The notes: generated from the sequence alone by a model not told the origin. A stretch of DNA of 12,891 nt from DATLNF01 sp046590575 (GCA_046590575.1 JBKJUS010000166.1:1-12891), one strand, 5' to 3'; numbered from the stretch's first letter, positions 5,889-12,696 are shown. Numbers and translations are program-made.

Positions 5889-7333
5889 CAGCGCATCCCG
5901 ACGGCAATGCCGCGGAACCGGCCGGTCGCCGCGCCGTGGGCGACTCTCGCGACCTGAGGTGGCTGGCCCTTGCCGCAGTTGGGCACACCCCAGACCCGCC
6001 AGTCCTCCTGCCCGCCGACCGCGTCGCAGGAGCGCCAGAAGTCGGTGGTGCGGGCGGCATAGGTCGGGTTGCGGTACATCCGACCCAGCCGGCCGTGCCG
6101 GATCTCGTATGCCAGCTCGCAGCCGAACTGGAAGTTGACCCGACGGTCGTCGATCGACCACGACTTGTTAGTCATCAGCAGCACGCCGTCGTCGGTGTCG
6201 GCGACGATCGAGTCGAGGGTGCCCTCCCGCGGCTCGAGGCTGACGTTGTTCATCCGCACCAGCGGGATGGTGCCCCACGAGTCGGCGCGTGCTGTGCCGT
6301 TGCTGCGTACTCCGATGAGGCCGGCCGTCTCGCGATTGGTCAGGAACCCCTCGAGCACCCCGTCGACGATGAGCGGCTCGCGGCCGGCGGGCACCCCGTC
6401 GTCGTCGTAGCCGAACGTCCCGAGCGCGCCGGGCGTGGTGGCGTCGGCGGTCACTGAGATGAGCGGGCTGCCGTATCGCAGACGGCCACGGTCCTCGACC
6501 GAGACGAAAGAGGTGCCGGCGTAGGCCCGCTCCATGCCGAGGATGCGGTCGAGCTCAGTCGCGTGTCCGATCGACTCGTGGACCTGCAGCGCGAGTTGGC
6601 TCGACTCGAGCACCAGCGTCGTCGTGCGGGCCGGCAGGTCAGGAGCGGTCAGCAGCGCGACCGCCTCGCCGCAGGCCGTCGCTGCGTGCCCGGGCAGGTC
6701 GAGCGCGAGCACGTCCTCCCACCCGCCACACGTGAACTGACCACGGAAGGAGTTGGGGTAGCTGCGCACCTGCACCTCGCCCTCGCCGACCGCGGTGGCG
6801 CGCAGCCCACCACCGATCTGCAGCACGGTCTGGTCGAACCAGCCGCCTTCGGTCGACCGGAAGGACGTCGTACGCCGCCACGCGTCGGTGAACGCCTCGA
6901 CGAAGCTGATGCCGGCGACTTCCTTCCCGGCTGCGGCTGTCGCGAGCAGGAGCTCGACTTTGTCGGCCAGCGCCATGTCGAAGGGGTCTGTCCGATGCGG
7001 TGTCGTGTATGTCCCGGCCGGGGGCGGTGTCTCATCGAGCCGCACGACCGCCGTGCCGACGGTGGCGCTCGCCCGGGCGATGTCGACTGCGCGTTCGACG
7101 GCTCGGCGTACGGCGTCCGCGCTCGGCTCGTGCGTCGCCGAGAAGCCCCACCGGCCGTCGACCAGCACCCGGATGCCGACACCGCGGGACGCCGACCTGG
7201 AGACACCTTCGACGCGGGTGTCCCGGACATCGACGGACTCGGCGCGCTCATCCACCGCGCGCACGTCGGCGTACTGCACCTGAGGCATCCGGGCGGCGCC
7301 CAGCGCGAGGTCGGCCAGTTCCTCCAACTCCAT
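5888..7333 (-). CDS. tldD: TldD zinc metalloprotease subunit
   Basis: A 481-residue peptidase U62 family protein, the same length as E. coli TldD. The active-site motif HESIGH (His252, Glu253, His257) is followed by ELDRILG. A distal Cys453 in PNCGKGQP supplies the likely third zinc ligand, as in TldD structures. Other family hallmarks are GVGIRVLVDGRWGFS near 51-65, the GTFGYDDDGVP segment near 305-315, and MTNKSWSIDD with GCELAYEIRHGRLG near 387-417. It acts with TldE in the cytoplasm as a protease on small or unfolded peptides. Start ATG at 7333: there is no convincing Shine-Dalgarno, but a TAGGGT hexamer ends eight bases before the ATG, so the mRNA may be leaderless. No RiPP precursor gene is visible nearby, so a housekeeping role is likelier than bacteriocin maturation. 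Confidence 0.95.
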   Translation of the reverse strand: MELEELADLALGAARMPQVQYADVRAVDERAESVDVRDTRVEGVSRSASRGVGIRVLVDGRWGFSATHEPSADAVRRAVERAVDIARASATVGTAVVRLDETPPPAGTYTTPHRTDPFDMALADKVELLLATAAAGKEVAGISFVEAFTDAWRRTTSFRSTEGGWFDQTVLQIGGGLRATAVGEGEVQVRSYPNSFRGQFTCGGWEDVLALDLPGHAATACGEAVALLTAPDLPARTTTLVLESSQLALQVHESIGHATELDRILGMERAYAGTSFVSVEDRGRLRYGSPLISVTADATTPGALGTFGYDDDGVPAGREPLIVDGVLEGFLTNRETAGLIGVRSNGTARADSWGTIPLVRMNNVSLEPREGTLDSIVADTDDGVLLMTNKSWSIDDRRVNFQFGCELAYEIRHGRLGRMYRNPTYAARTTDFWRSCDAVGGQEDWRVWGVPNCGKGQPPQVARVAHGAATGRFRGIAVGMR

Positions 7334-7341
7334 GAGTCGGC

Positions 7342-7347
7342 ACCCTA
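7342..7347 (-). promoter_or_regulatory. Putative -10 element of tldD (leaderless)
   Basis: On the minus strand TAGGGT fits the actinobacterial TANNNT -10 pattern and lies eight bases before ATG 7333. This would place transcription initiation at or next to the A of the start codon. I see no -35 match at 17 bases. The absence of a Shine-Dalgarno supports a leaderless start. Confidence 0.45.
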
Positions 7348-7415
7348 GAGGGGATAACCGGACCGGTGCGGGTGTGGAGCTGTCGGATTTCTCACACTGG
7401 ACGAATCGCGCTGGA

Positions 7416-7421
7416 TAGTGT
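7416..7421 (+). promoter_or_regulatory. Putative -10 element of the PHP gene (leaderless)
   Basis: TAGTGT fits TANNNT and ends seven bases before GTG 7429, so the transcript would begin at the start codon. No Shine-Dalgarno or good -35 is present. Together with the tldD hexamer it makes a divergent, doubly leaderless promoter region of about 95 bases. Confidence 0.45.
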
Positions 7422-7428
7422 CAGTGCT

Positions 7429-8295
7429 GTGCGCATCGACCTGCACGCCCACTCCATCGCGTCCGACGGCACCGACCCACCCCGCGAAGTGCTGCGCCAC
7501 GCTGTCGCAGCCGGGCTCGATGTAGTGGCGCTGACCGACCACGACACTGTGGCGGGGTGGGTGGAGGCGGCGGCGGCAGTGCCGGCCGGACTGACCCTGG
7601 TGCCAGGCGCGGAGATCTCCTGCGGCGTGGTCGTCGATGGCCGCGCACTGTCACTGCACCTACTGGCTTACCTCTTTGACCCTGAGGCCGAGCCCTTCGC
7701 CACCGAACGCGCGCTGATCTTCACCGATCGGGAGCGACGCGGTGAGGAGATGGTGGCCCGCCTCGTCGAGCTGGGCGCGCCGGTGACCTGGGCGCGCGTG
7801 CTGGAGCTCGCGGAAGGAGGTGCCGTCGGGCGGCCGCACATCGCCCGAGCACTGGTCGAGGCCGGCGTCGTCGCGGACGTCCCAGGCGCTTTCACTGACG
7901 AGTGGATCAGCTCGTCGGGCCGGGCCTACGTCGAGAAGCGCCATCTCGACCCGGTCGAGGCTGTCCAGCTGATCATCGCGGCCGGGGGAGTTGCCGTCGT
8001 GGCGCATCCCGGTGCGGGTAAGCGTGGACCCGTCGTCGCCGACGCTGTCATCGCGGCGATGGCGGAGGCGGGTCTGGCCGGCCTCGAGGTCGACCATCCC
8101 GACCACGACGAGGACACGCGGGCGCGCTACCGAGGGCTGGCCCACGAGCTCGGGCTGCTGGTCACCGGCTCCAGCGACGACCACGGGACGTTGACCGGGC
8201 GTCGGCTGGGCGTCAACCTCACCGCGCCCGAGGTCTGGTCGGCGCTGCAGTCGCGGGCGACCGGCACGCCCCCGGTTGTCGGCGCGTCCGCCTAG
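7429..8295 (+). CDS. PHP-domain phosphoesterase (RNase AM / nucleoside bisphosphate phosphatase-like)
   Basis: A 288-residue metal-dependent PHP-domain phosphoesterase. All the metal-ligand motifs are visible: HAHSIASDG (His6, His8, Asp13), ALTDHDT (Asp37, His38), GAEIS (Glu62), a central His77, VVAHPG (His193), the EVDHPDHDEDTRARY helix (residues 220-234), and SSDDHG (Asp250, His252). The overall pattern matches the YciV/RNase AM and 3',5'-nucleoside bisphosphate phosphatase branch. That branch removes 3'- or 5'-phosphates from small nucleotides or RNA 5' ends. It is not a histidinol phosphatase of a his operon, since no his gene is near. GTG at 7429 is chosen because the domain begins immediately with RIDLHAHS; an upstream in-frame ATG at 7366 would add 21 unrelated residues. 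The nuclease gene follows after 31 bases on the same strand. Confidence 0.9.
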   Translation: MRIDLHAHSIASDGTDPPREVLRHAVAAGLDVVALTDHDTVAGWVEAAAAVPAGLTLVPGAEISCGVVVDGRALSLHLLAYLFDPEAEPFATERALIFTDRERRGEEMVARLVELGAPVTWARVLELAEGGAVGRPHIARALVEAGVVADVPGAFTDEWISSSGRAYVEKRHLDPVEAVQLIIAAGGVAVVAHPGAGKRGPVVADAVIAAMAEAGLAGLEVDHPDHDEDTRARYRGLAHELGLLVTGSSDDHGTLTGRRLGVNLTAPEVWSALQSRATGTPPVVGASA

Positions 8296-8326
8296 TCCTG
8301 TCGGACCGCCCGGTCACAATGACGCC

Positions 8327-9142
8327 GTGACGCAGATCGCTCTGGCTGGGATGCCGACGCCGCTCTTCCGAGCCGCACCCGCGCGCCTGACGACCTGGCT
8401 CGATTGCCCACGTCGCTACCGTTTCTCCTACGTCGATCGCCCGGGTCCACCGAAAGGTCCGGCCTGGGCGCACAACTCCTTCGGCAACTCGGTGCACAAC
8501 GCGCTGCGTCAGTGGTGGGGCGAGCCGCTCGACCGGCGTACGCCGGACGCCGGGCACCGTCTCGTCGACCAGTCGTGGATCCCCGACGGCTACCGCGACG
8601 CCGACCAGGAGTCAGTGCACCGGGAGCGCGCCCGGCAGGTCGTCGCCGGCTACCTGGCGACACTCGACCCGCGTGACGAGCCTCCCGGGGTCGAGCGGCG
8701 CGTTGCGGCCCGCCACGGCACTCTCGCCCTCGAGGGCCGGGTCGATCGCATCGACCGGAGAGGTCACGAGATCGTCATCGTCGACTACAAGACCGGCCGA
8801 TCGGCGCTCACTGCAGACGACGCGCGCGGTTCCTTGGCGCTCGCGGTCTACGCCGTGGCGGCCGAGTCGACGCTGCGGGCACCGTGCCGCACGGTCGAGC
8901 TGCACCATGTCACAACCGGCGAGATCCACTCCTTCACCCACACCGACTCCTCGCTCGACCGGCACCTAGGGCGAGCCGAGCGGCTGGCGGAGGAGATTCG
9001 CGCAGCATCAGCGTCGGCCGAGTTCCCGGCCCGGCCGAGCGACGGATGCCGGTGGTGCGACTTCGTCCGCGCGTGCCCGGAAGGCCGGGATCGGGTGCCG
9101 CAGCTCCTGGCGCCCTGGGCCGCCCTCCCAGCCACGGCGTAA
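8327..9142 (+). CDS. PD-(D/E)XK nuclease, RecB/Cas4-like, with Fe-S cysteines
   Basis: A 271-residue single-domain RecB-family exonuclease. The order is RLTTWLDCPRRYRF (20-33, Cys27), His57 in NSVHNAL as motif I, GRVDRID (137-143, Asp140) and IVDYKTG (151-157, Asp153, Lys155) as the PD-(D/E)XK core. Then comes SLALAVYAVAA, where the Gln usual in the RecB QxxxY motif is Ala171. Last is a C-terminal C-x2-C-x5-C (Cys241, Cys244, Cys250). One N-terminal plus three C-terminal cysteines is the layout that binds a 4Fe-4S cluster in Cas4 and AddB. There is no helicase domain, and no cas genes are nearby. GTG at 8327 is chosen; it has no Shine-Dalgarno, and a CACAAT hexamer ends six bases before it. 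It probably shares an operon with the PHP enzyme, suggesting a nucleic-acid repair or processing role (inference). Confidence 0.9.
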   Translation: MTQIALAGMPTPLFRAAPARLTTWLDCPRRYRFSYVDRPGPPKGPAWAHNSFGNSVHNALRQWWGEPLDRRTPDAGHRLVDQSWIPDGYRDADQESVHRERARQVVAGYLATLDPRDEPPGVERRVAARHGTLALEGRVDRIDRRGHEIVIVDYKTGRSALTADDARGSLALAVYAVAAESTLRAPCRTVELHHVTTGEIHSFTHTDSSLDRHLGRAERLAEEIRAASASAEFPARPSDGCRWCDFVRACPEGRDRVPQLLAPWAALPATA

Positions 9143-9179
9143 CTGCGCCAGGCGCGGAGCCGAGTGTTGGAGAGCCCGC

Positions 9180-10004
9180 TCAGGCGCTGGCCACGGCGCG
9201 GGGGGCAGCGGCGCGCTGCTTGGCCGACGTGGCCAGCGGCCCGTCGCGCAGCGACTCCGGTATGAGCATCGCCGTACGCCGGAAGGCTTGGACGCGGGCG
9301 CTCGCCGTCAGGTCGGTCAGCGGCAGGCCAGGCGTGCCATACATCCGACGGGCCCACCGGGGCTGTAGCGCGAAGGACAGGCTGGCGACGCCGAGCCAGG
9401 CTGGCCGCAACGCAGCGGCCATTCCAGGCATCGGCGGCAGATGGACGAACCGCAGCGCCGCCCTGGCTTCCGCCGTCGTCCGCAGCACGGGACGTATCGA
9501 GGTGAAGTAGTCGGCCATGGCCGCTTCGGTCGACGGTACGTCGGCCGCCGAGAGCCCGACAAGTTCCGCGGCCCGGGTCTGCTCGGCGAAGTAGCGGTCC
9601 GCATCGCCCGGCCCGACCTTTCCGCCTGCCCGGCGGAAGGTGGAGAAGAAGGACTCGACTTCGGCGCAGTGCACCCACCGCAGCAGCTCAGGGTCGTCGA
9701 CGCGATAGGGCTGACCGGTCTCCGGCTCTACGCCGCACAGTCCTCGATGGATGCCCCGGACCCTCGCTCCCGCGCGCTCGGCCTCAGCGGTCGTGCCGAA
9801 GGCGACAGCGCCGACGTAGGCCGCGGTGCGGAAAAGCCGTCCCCACGGGTCCTCGCGGAAGCCGGAGTGCTGGGCGACACCGGCCATGGCGAGCGGGTGC
9901 AGCGCCTGCAGGAAGAGCGAGCGGATACCCCCGAAGATCATGGTCGGATCGCCGTGCACCCGCCACGTCATGCTGTCAGGTCCGAAGAGGCCGAGGTCGT
10001 TCAC
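9180..10004 (-). CDS. DUF2236 / MpaB-like oxygenase family protein
   Basis: A 274-residue protein of the DUF2236 family, which includes the MpaB-like oxygenases and latex-clearing protein Lcp, a b-type heme enzyme. The core reads GLFGPDSMTWRVHGDPTMIF, LFLQALHPLAMAGVAQHSGFR (His of the ALHP motif and a second His after MAGVAQ), DPWGRLFRTAAYVGAVAFG, and WVHCAEVESFF near the middle. It is predominantly helical, soluble in appearance, with no signal peptide. The substrate is unknown. GTG at 10004 is chosen from GAAGG eight bases upstream and from the family N-terminus; the open frame runs on to 10289 but overlaps the opposite-strand monooxygenase and is a shadow. It is divergent from the MhuD-like gene (57 bases apart) and convergent with the nuclease (37 bases). 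A heme connection between the two neighbours is attractive but inferred. Confidence 0.88.
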   Translation of the reverse strand: MNDLGLFGPDSMTWRVHGDPTMIFGGIRSLFLQALHPLAMAGVAQHSGFREDPWGRLFRTAAYVGAVAFGTTAEAERAGARVRGIHRGLCGVEPETGQPYRVDDPELLRWVHCAEVESFFSTFRRAGGKVGPGDADRYFAEQTRAAELVGLSAADVPSTEAAMADYFTSIRPVLRTTAEARAALRFVHLPPMPGMAAALRPAWLGVASLSFALQPRWARRMYGTPGLPLTDLTASARVQAFRRTAMLIPESLRDGPLATSAKQRAAAPRAVASA

Positions 10005-10013
10005 ATCGCGTAC

Positions 10014-10044
10014 CTTCGCACGACCGCCGGATCGGCGGGCGAAG
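10014..10044 (+). promoter_or_regulatory. Inverted repeat / hairpin in the leader of the heme monooxygenase
   Basis: CTTCGC (10014-10019) pairs with GCGAAG (10039-10044), and CCGCCG (10024-10029) with CGGCGG (10033-10038) around GAT. This makes a 12-bp stem with a four-base bulge (ACGA) on the left side. It ends three bases before the AAGGAG (10048-10053) of the monooxygenase. A TACCTT -10-like hexamer is at 10011-10016, overlapping the left arm. It could be an operator for both divergent genes or an mRNA leader structure. Confidence 0.4.
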
Positions 10045-10061
10045 ACCAAGGAGCCGGACCC

Positions 10062-10394
10062 ATGTCTGTCGTGAAGATCAATGTGCTGAGCGTCCCTGCC
10101 GAGATGCGCGAGACGCTCGAGCAGCGCTTTGCCGGCCGGGCCGGGATGGTCGAGTCGGCCGATGGGTTCGAGTGGTTCGAGCTCCTGCGTCCGGTCGAAG
10201 GCACTGAGGACTACCTCGTCTACACCAGGTGGCGCAGCGAGGAGGACTTCGCGGCGTGGACCGCCTCGCAGTCCTTCGGCGCCGGTCACGCACAGGCGGC
10301 CGGCACCGGTCGCCCTGAGGGTGCCAAGCCAGCAGCGAGCGGGTCGTCCATCTGGTCGTTCGAGGTGCTCCAGCAGGCGGCGCCGAAGAGCTAG
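10062..10394 (+). CDS. MhuD-like heme-degrading monooxygenase (ABM domain)
   Basis: A 110-residue antibiotic-biosynthesis-monooxygenase (ABM) domain protein that aligns with Mycobacterium tuberculosis MhuD (Rv3592) from memory: VVKIN at 3-7, RFAxRA near 22-27, FELLRPVEG at 39-47 and WRSEEDFAAW at 57-66. Residues needed by MhuD are kept: Asn7, Trp66, and the heme ligand His75, here His76 because of one extra residue. Such enzymes form dimers and open heme with O2 to release iron; MhuD makes mycobilins without CO. Start ATG at 10062 follows AAGGAG by eight bases and a stable leader hairpin. The gene ends in TAG within CTAG, which is also the stop of the convergent hydrolase, so they overlap by four bases. 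No Fur or IdeR box is recognised by eye. Confidence 0.88.
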   Translation: MSVVKINVLSVPAEMRETLEQRFAGRAGMVESADGFEWFELLRPVEGTEDYLVYTRWRSEEDFAAWTASQSFGAGHAQAAGTGRPEGAKPAASGSSIWSFEVLQQAAPKS

Positions 10395-11257
10395 CCGGCC
10401 GACTCCACTCCAGCCCAGAACGTGGTGAGCACCTCGGCGGTCTCGACCGGCCGGTCGACCGCGGGGGAGTGAGCCGCGCCGTCAATGATGGCGTGGGCCG
10501 CGCGGAGCCGCTGGGCCATGGCAGCCTGCGTCGCTGGCGTCCATACATCGTCATCAGCGCCGTAGGCGACCAGGACCGGTACGCCGGTGTCGCGCAGGGC
10601 GTCGACCCGGTCGGGCTCGGCAAGGATCGCATCGCCCATGCCGAGTAGCCCGGCCCGCGCACTGCCGACGAAGCGGGTGCGGATCAGCACCCGCACAGGT
10701 TCAGGTCGCGCGGCCAGCACCGGGTCGGCCGTCTCACGGTAGGCGGCGATCTCTGCCTGAGTGTGCGTGTCGAGCATCGAGGCGAGTGCGCGGGTGCGGT
10801 CGGCCGAGCCGCCGCCGATCGCGGCCGGACCGCTGGCCAGCAGCACCAGGGAGCAGACCGTTGTGGGCTTCTGCAGCACGGCAGCGCGGGCGACGAGGCC
10901 GCCGAAGCTGTGCCCGAGCAGATGCACCGGACCGTCGCCGAGCGCCTCGCACAGGGCCAGCACTTCCATGGCCAGCGCGTCGACGGCGTACGCCGTCCGG
11001 TCGTCCGGCCCGGCCGACTCATGCTGGCCCGGCAGGTCGACCGCGACGTAGCGGTGGCCGGCCGCGGTCAGCAGGTGCGCGATGGGCGAGAAGTCCTCCT
11101 TGCCGCCCGTGTAGCCAGGAAGCAGCACCACTGTGGACCGGGCTGCAGCACTCTTGGTCGGTGCGCTGTCGTGCACCGCGAGTGGCCCGGCCGGCAGTGA
11201 CACCCAGCGGGTGTCGAGGCGCGGCACCGGGCCGGAAACGCATGGGAGTACAGACAT
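10391..11257 (-). CDS. Alpha/beta hydrolase
   Basis: A 288-residue alpha/beta-hydrolase-fold protein. An oxyanion-hole region VVLLPGYTGG (43-52) and VAVDLPGQHES (71-81) precede the nucleophile elbow GHSFGG (Ser117). The acid lies in YGADDDVWTP (Asp235-237; the exact residue is uncertain) and the catalytic His is His263 in GAAHSPAV. A cap region lies roughly at 150-210. The family covers esterases, haloperoxidases and lipases; the substrate cannot be deduced. It is cytoplasmic, with no signal peptide. Start ATG at 11257 is supported by GAGGGG about seven bases upstream; an in-frame ATG at 11317 is disfavoured. A TACGAT -10-like hexamer lies at 11292-11287. It is divergent from ParA across 113 bases and shares its stop position with the monooxygenase. 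Confidence 0.9.
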   Translation of the reverse strand: MSVLPCVSGPVPRLDTRWVSLPAGPLAVHDSAPTKSAAARSTVVLLPGYTGGKEDFSPIAHLLTAAGHRYVAVDLPGQHESAGPDDRTAYAVDALAMEVLALCEALGDGPVHLLGHSFGGLVARAAVLQKPTTVCSLVLLASGPAAIGGGSADRTRALASMLDTHTQAEIAAYRETADPVLAARPEPVRVLIRTRFVGSARAGLLGMGDAILAEPDRVDALRDTGVPVLVAYGADDDVWTPATQAAMAQRLRAAHAIIDGAAHSPAVDRPVETAEVLTTFWAGVESAG

Positions 11258-11370
11258 CCGAATCCCCTCGTCGCGCGGGAAGGACCATCGTACGTGCGGG
11301 CGGTTTGCCGGGCACACCCTCAGCGAGCGACACTGACTGCTCTCCCGTCCCCCATCCCGAGGCTTCCTCC

Positions 11371-12165
11371 GTGACCCGCACGCTTGCCGTCGCCAACCAG
11401 AAGGGCGGGGTCGCCAAGACGACCACCGCCGTATCCCTCGGGGTCGCGTTCGCCGAGCTCGGTCGCCGGGTCCTGTTGGTCGACCTCGACCCCCAGGCGT
11501 GCCTCACCTTCTCCCTGGGCCTCGACCCGGAGTCACTGGACCTGTCGGCGCACGACGTGCTGCTCGGCCGGGTCAGCGCCGGCATGGCGCTGCACAAGAC
11601 GGCGGACGGTCCCGACGTACTGCCTGCCACGATCGACCTGGCCGGCTGCGAGGCGCTGCTGCTGACGCGGACCGGCCGGGAGTACGCACTGCGCGGTGCC
11701 CTCGAGGACCTGGGCGGGGAGTACGACGACATCGTCATCGACTGCCCCCCATCGCTGGGCGTGCTCACCATCAACGGGCTCACCGCAGCGGACGAGGTGC
11801 TCATCCCCTTGCAGTGCGAGACGCTGTCGCATCGCGGGGTGGGCCAGCTGCTCGACACCGTGCACGACGTGCAGCGCCTGACCAACCGCGGGCTGACTGT
11901 TCTCGGGGTCCTGCCCACCCTGTACGACGGTCGGACCAACCATGCGCGCGAGGTGCTGGCTGACGTGAGCACCCGCTACGGCCTCGCTGTGCTGGAGCCG
12001 TCCATCGCCAAGTCGGTGCGCTTTGCCGAAGCGCCGGCAGCAGGCCGCTCGGTGCTGGCTACGGCGTCCCGCACACCGGGCGCGCAGGCCTACCGAGAGT
12101 TGGCTCGCCGGCTGGTCGGGCTCCCGCCTGTCACGTCCGAGGCCGGGACGGAGCGGCAGGCATGA
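11371..12165 (+). CDS. Orphan ParA/Soj-family ATPase
   Basis: A 264-residue ParA ATPase. The deviant Walker A KGGVAKTTT (11-19) has both the signature Lys11 and Lys16. The switch motif LLVDLDPQ (35-42, Asp40) and Walker B IVIDCPPS (121-128, Asp124) follow. The GVLPTLYDGRTNHAREVL segment (179-196) is typical of ParA/Soj. The N-terminus starts directly at the nucleotide fold, with no DNA-binding helix-turn-helix extension as in plasmid P1-type ParA. No ParB gene and no parS-like site is visible, so it is probably not the segregation ParA; M. tuberculosis Rv3213c is a comparable orphan from memory. GTG at 11371 is used: GAGG lies eight bases upstream, and any upstream extension would be out of character for the family. 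The stop overlaps the next ATG as ATGA, so expression with the zinc-ribbon protein is coupled. Confidence 0.9.
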   Translation: MTRTLAVANQKGGVAKTTTAVSLGVAFAELGRRVLLVDLDPQACLTFSLGLDPESLDLSAHDVLLGRVSAGMALHKTADGPDVLPATIDLAGCEALLLTRTGREYALRGALEDLGGEYDDIVIDCPPSLGVLTINGLTAADEVLIPLQCETLSHRGVGQLLDTVHDVQRLTNRGLTVLGVLPTLYDGRTNHAREVLADVSTRYGLAVLEPSIAKSVRFAEAPAAGRSVLATASRTPGAQAYRELARRLVGLPPVTSEAGTERQA

Positions 12166-12530
12166 GCGGCGCGGACAAGAAAAAGAGGAAGAAAAAGGAC
12201 GAGGCCGTCGCGGGCACGTTCGACCGGGTCCGACCGCGGATGCCCGCGCCGACTGCGGCTGAGCGGCAGGAGATCGCCACGTCGCTGCCGTCGATGGACG
12301 CCGACGGCAAACGGCTCCTCTTTTCCGCCACCTCGGCCAGTCCGGTGATGGGTGCGGTCACTGTGGAGTGCTCGGCATGTGGTGTCGAGTCAGCGATGAC
12401 GCTGGCGCAGCTGCTCCGCGCCTCGATCCCGAGCGTGCATCTGCCGATTCTCAAGCGCCGCTACCCGTCGTACCTCCGCTGTCCGGCCTGCGGTCGGCGC
12501 ACCTGGGTGCGAGCCCACTTCCGGGTCTGA
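12162..12530 (+). CDS. Zinc-ribbon protein coupled to ParA, unknown function
   Basis: A 122-residue protein. A strongly basic N-terminus (KKKRKKKDE at 6-14) and a Pro/Arg-rich linker lead to a zinc ribbon of two knuckles, CSAC (Cys70, Cys73) and CPAC (Cys107, Cys110). Between them lies SAMTLAQLLRASIPSVHLPILKRRYPSYLR. It ends with GRRTWVRAHFRV. The polylysine head and zinc ribbon suggest nucleic-acid or nucleotide binding, but nothing catalytic is seen. It overlaps the ParA stop by four bases (ATGA), and from memory a gene like this often follows this orphan ParA in actinobacteria, so a joint function is likely. The codon use matches its neighbours except for the A-rich lysine stretch at its start. 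Confidence 0.85.
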   Translation: MSGADKKKRKKKDEAVAGTFDRVRPRMPAPTAAERQEIATSLPSMDADGKRLLFSATSASPVMGAVTVECSACGVESAMTLAQLLRASIPSVHLPILKRRYPSYLRCPACGRRTWVRAHFRV

Positions 12531-12535
12531 AGTCT

Positions 12536-12568
12536 GTCGGGGCTTCGCCCCAGCACAGCGGGGCCGAC
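12536..12568 (+). terminator. Hairpin(s) after the zinc-ribbon gene
   Basis: GGGGC (12539-12543) pairs with GCCCC (12547-12551) around TTC. The same GCCCC can instead pair with GGGGC at 12560-12564, and GTCGG (12536-12540) with CCGAC (12564-12568). These mutually exclusive pairings begin six bases after the stop codon. It is probably a terminator for the ParA operon; there is no U-tract. Confidence 0.5.
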
Positions 12569-12584
12569 GATTCGATCCGATCCG

Positions 12585-12696
12585 TGCCCGCTCACGCACG
12601 CAACCCGTCGGCCGGCCCGGTCCGGGGAACGGTTCTGAGCACGAGCGCGCCGAGGTTCCGGATCATGGCGCGGCCAGTTGCGTGCGCAGACGGGCA
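12585..12696. repeat. Inverted-repeat element, copy 2
   Basis: The left arm 12585-12604 (TGCCCGCTCACGCACGCAAC) and right arm 12677-12696 are reverse complements at 16 of 20 positions, separated by 72 bases. The left arm with the next base matches copy 1 (575-595) in 20 of 21 bases. The right arm shares an 11-base identical core, GTTGCGTGCGC, with copy 1 and 17 of 19 bases overall. Three of the four arm mismatches become G-U pairs if the minus strand is transcribed. The element lies between the ends of the zinc-ribbon gene and a convergent gene. The interiors of the two copies are not alike. Confidence 0.68.

Noticed and set aside
5889..6161. A 91-codon upstream extension of tldE
   Set aside because: It overlaps tldD in another frame, and the TGATG junction gives a natural start.
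8327..9142. Cas4 of a CRISPR adaptation module
   Set aside because: The cysteine layout is Cas4-like, but there is no cas1, cas2 or repeat array in the window, and stand-alone RecB-family nucleases of this kind are common in actinobacteria.
9145..9155. Palindrome GCGCCAGGCGC as a terminator between convergent genes
   Set aside because: Once a minimal loop is allowed only three base pairs remain.
9441..10061. A long upstream extension of the MhuD-like frame
   Set aside because: It runs antisense through the DUF2236 gene; the strong AAGGAG and the MhuD-like N-terminus fix ATG 10062.
10786..11370. A 195-residue upstream extension of the ParA frame
   Set aside because: It is antisense to the alpha/beta hydrolase, has low-complexity Arg/Pro-rich content, and ParA proteins of this type begin a few residues before the KGG motif, as GTG 11371 does.
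11258..11370. Possible parS site or ParB-binding box upstream of ParA
   Set aside because: No sequence near TGTTTCACGTGAAACA is present here or elsewhere in the window.
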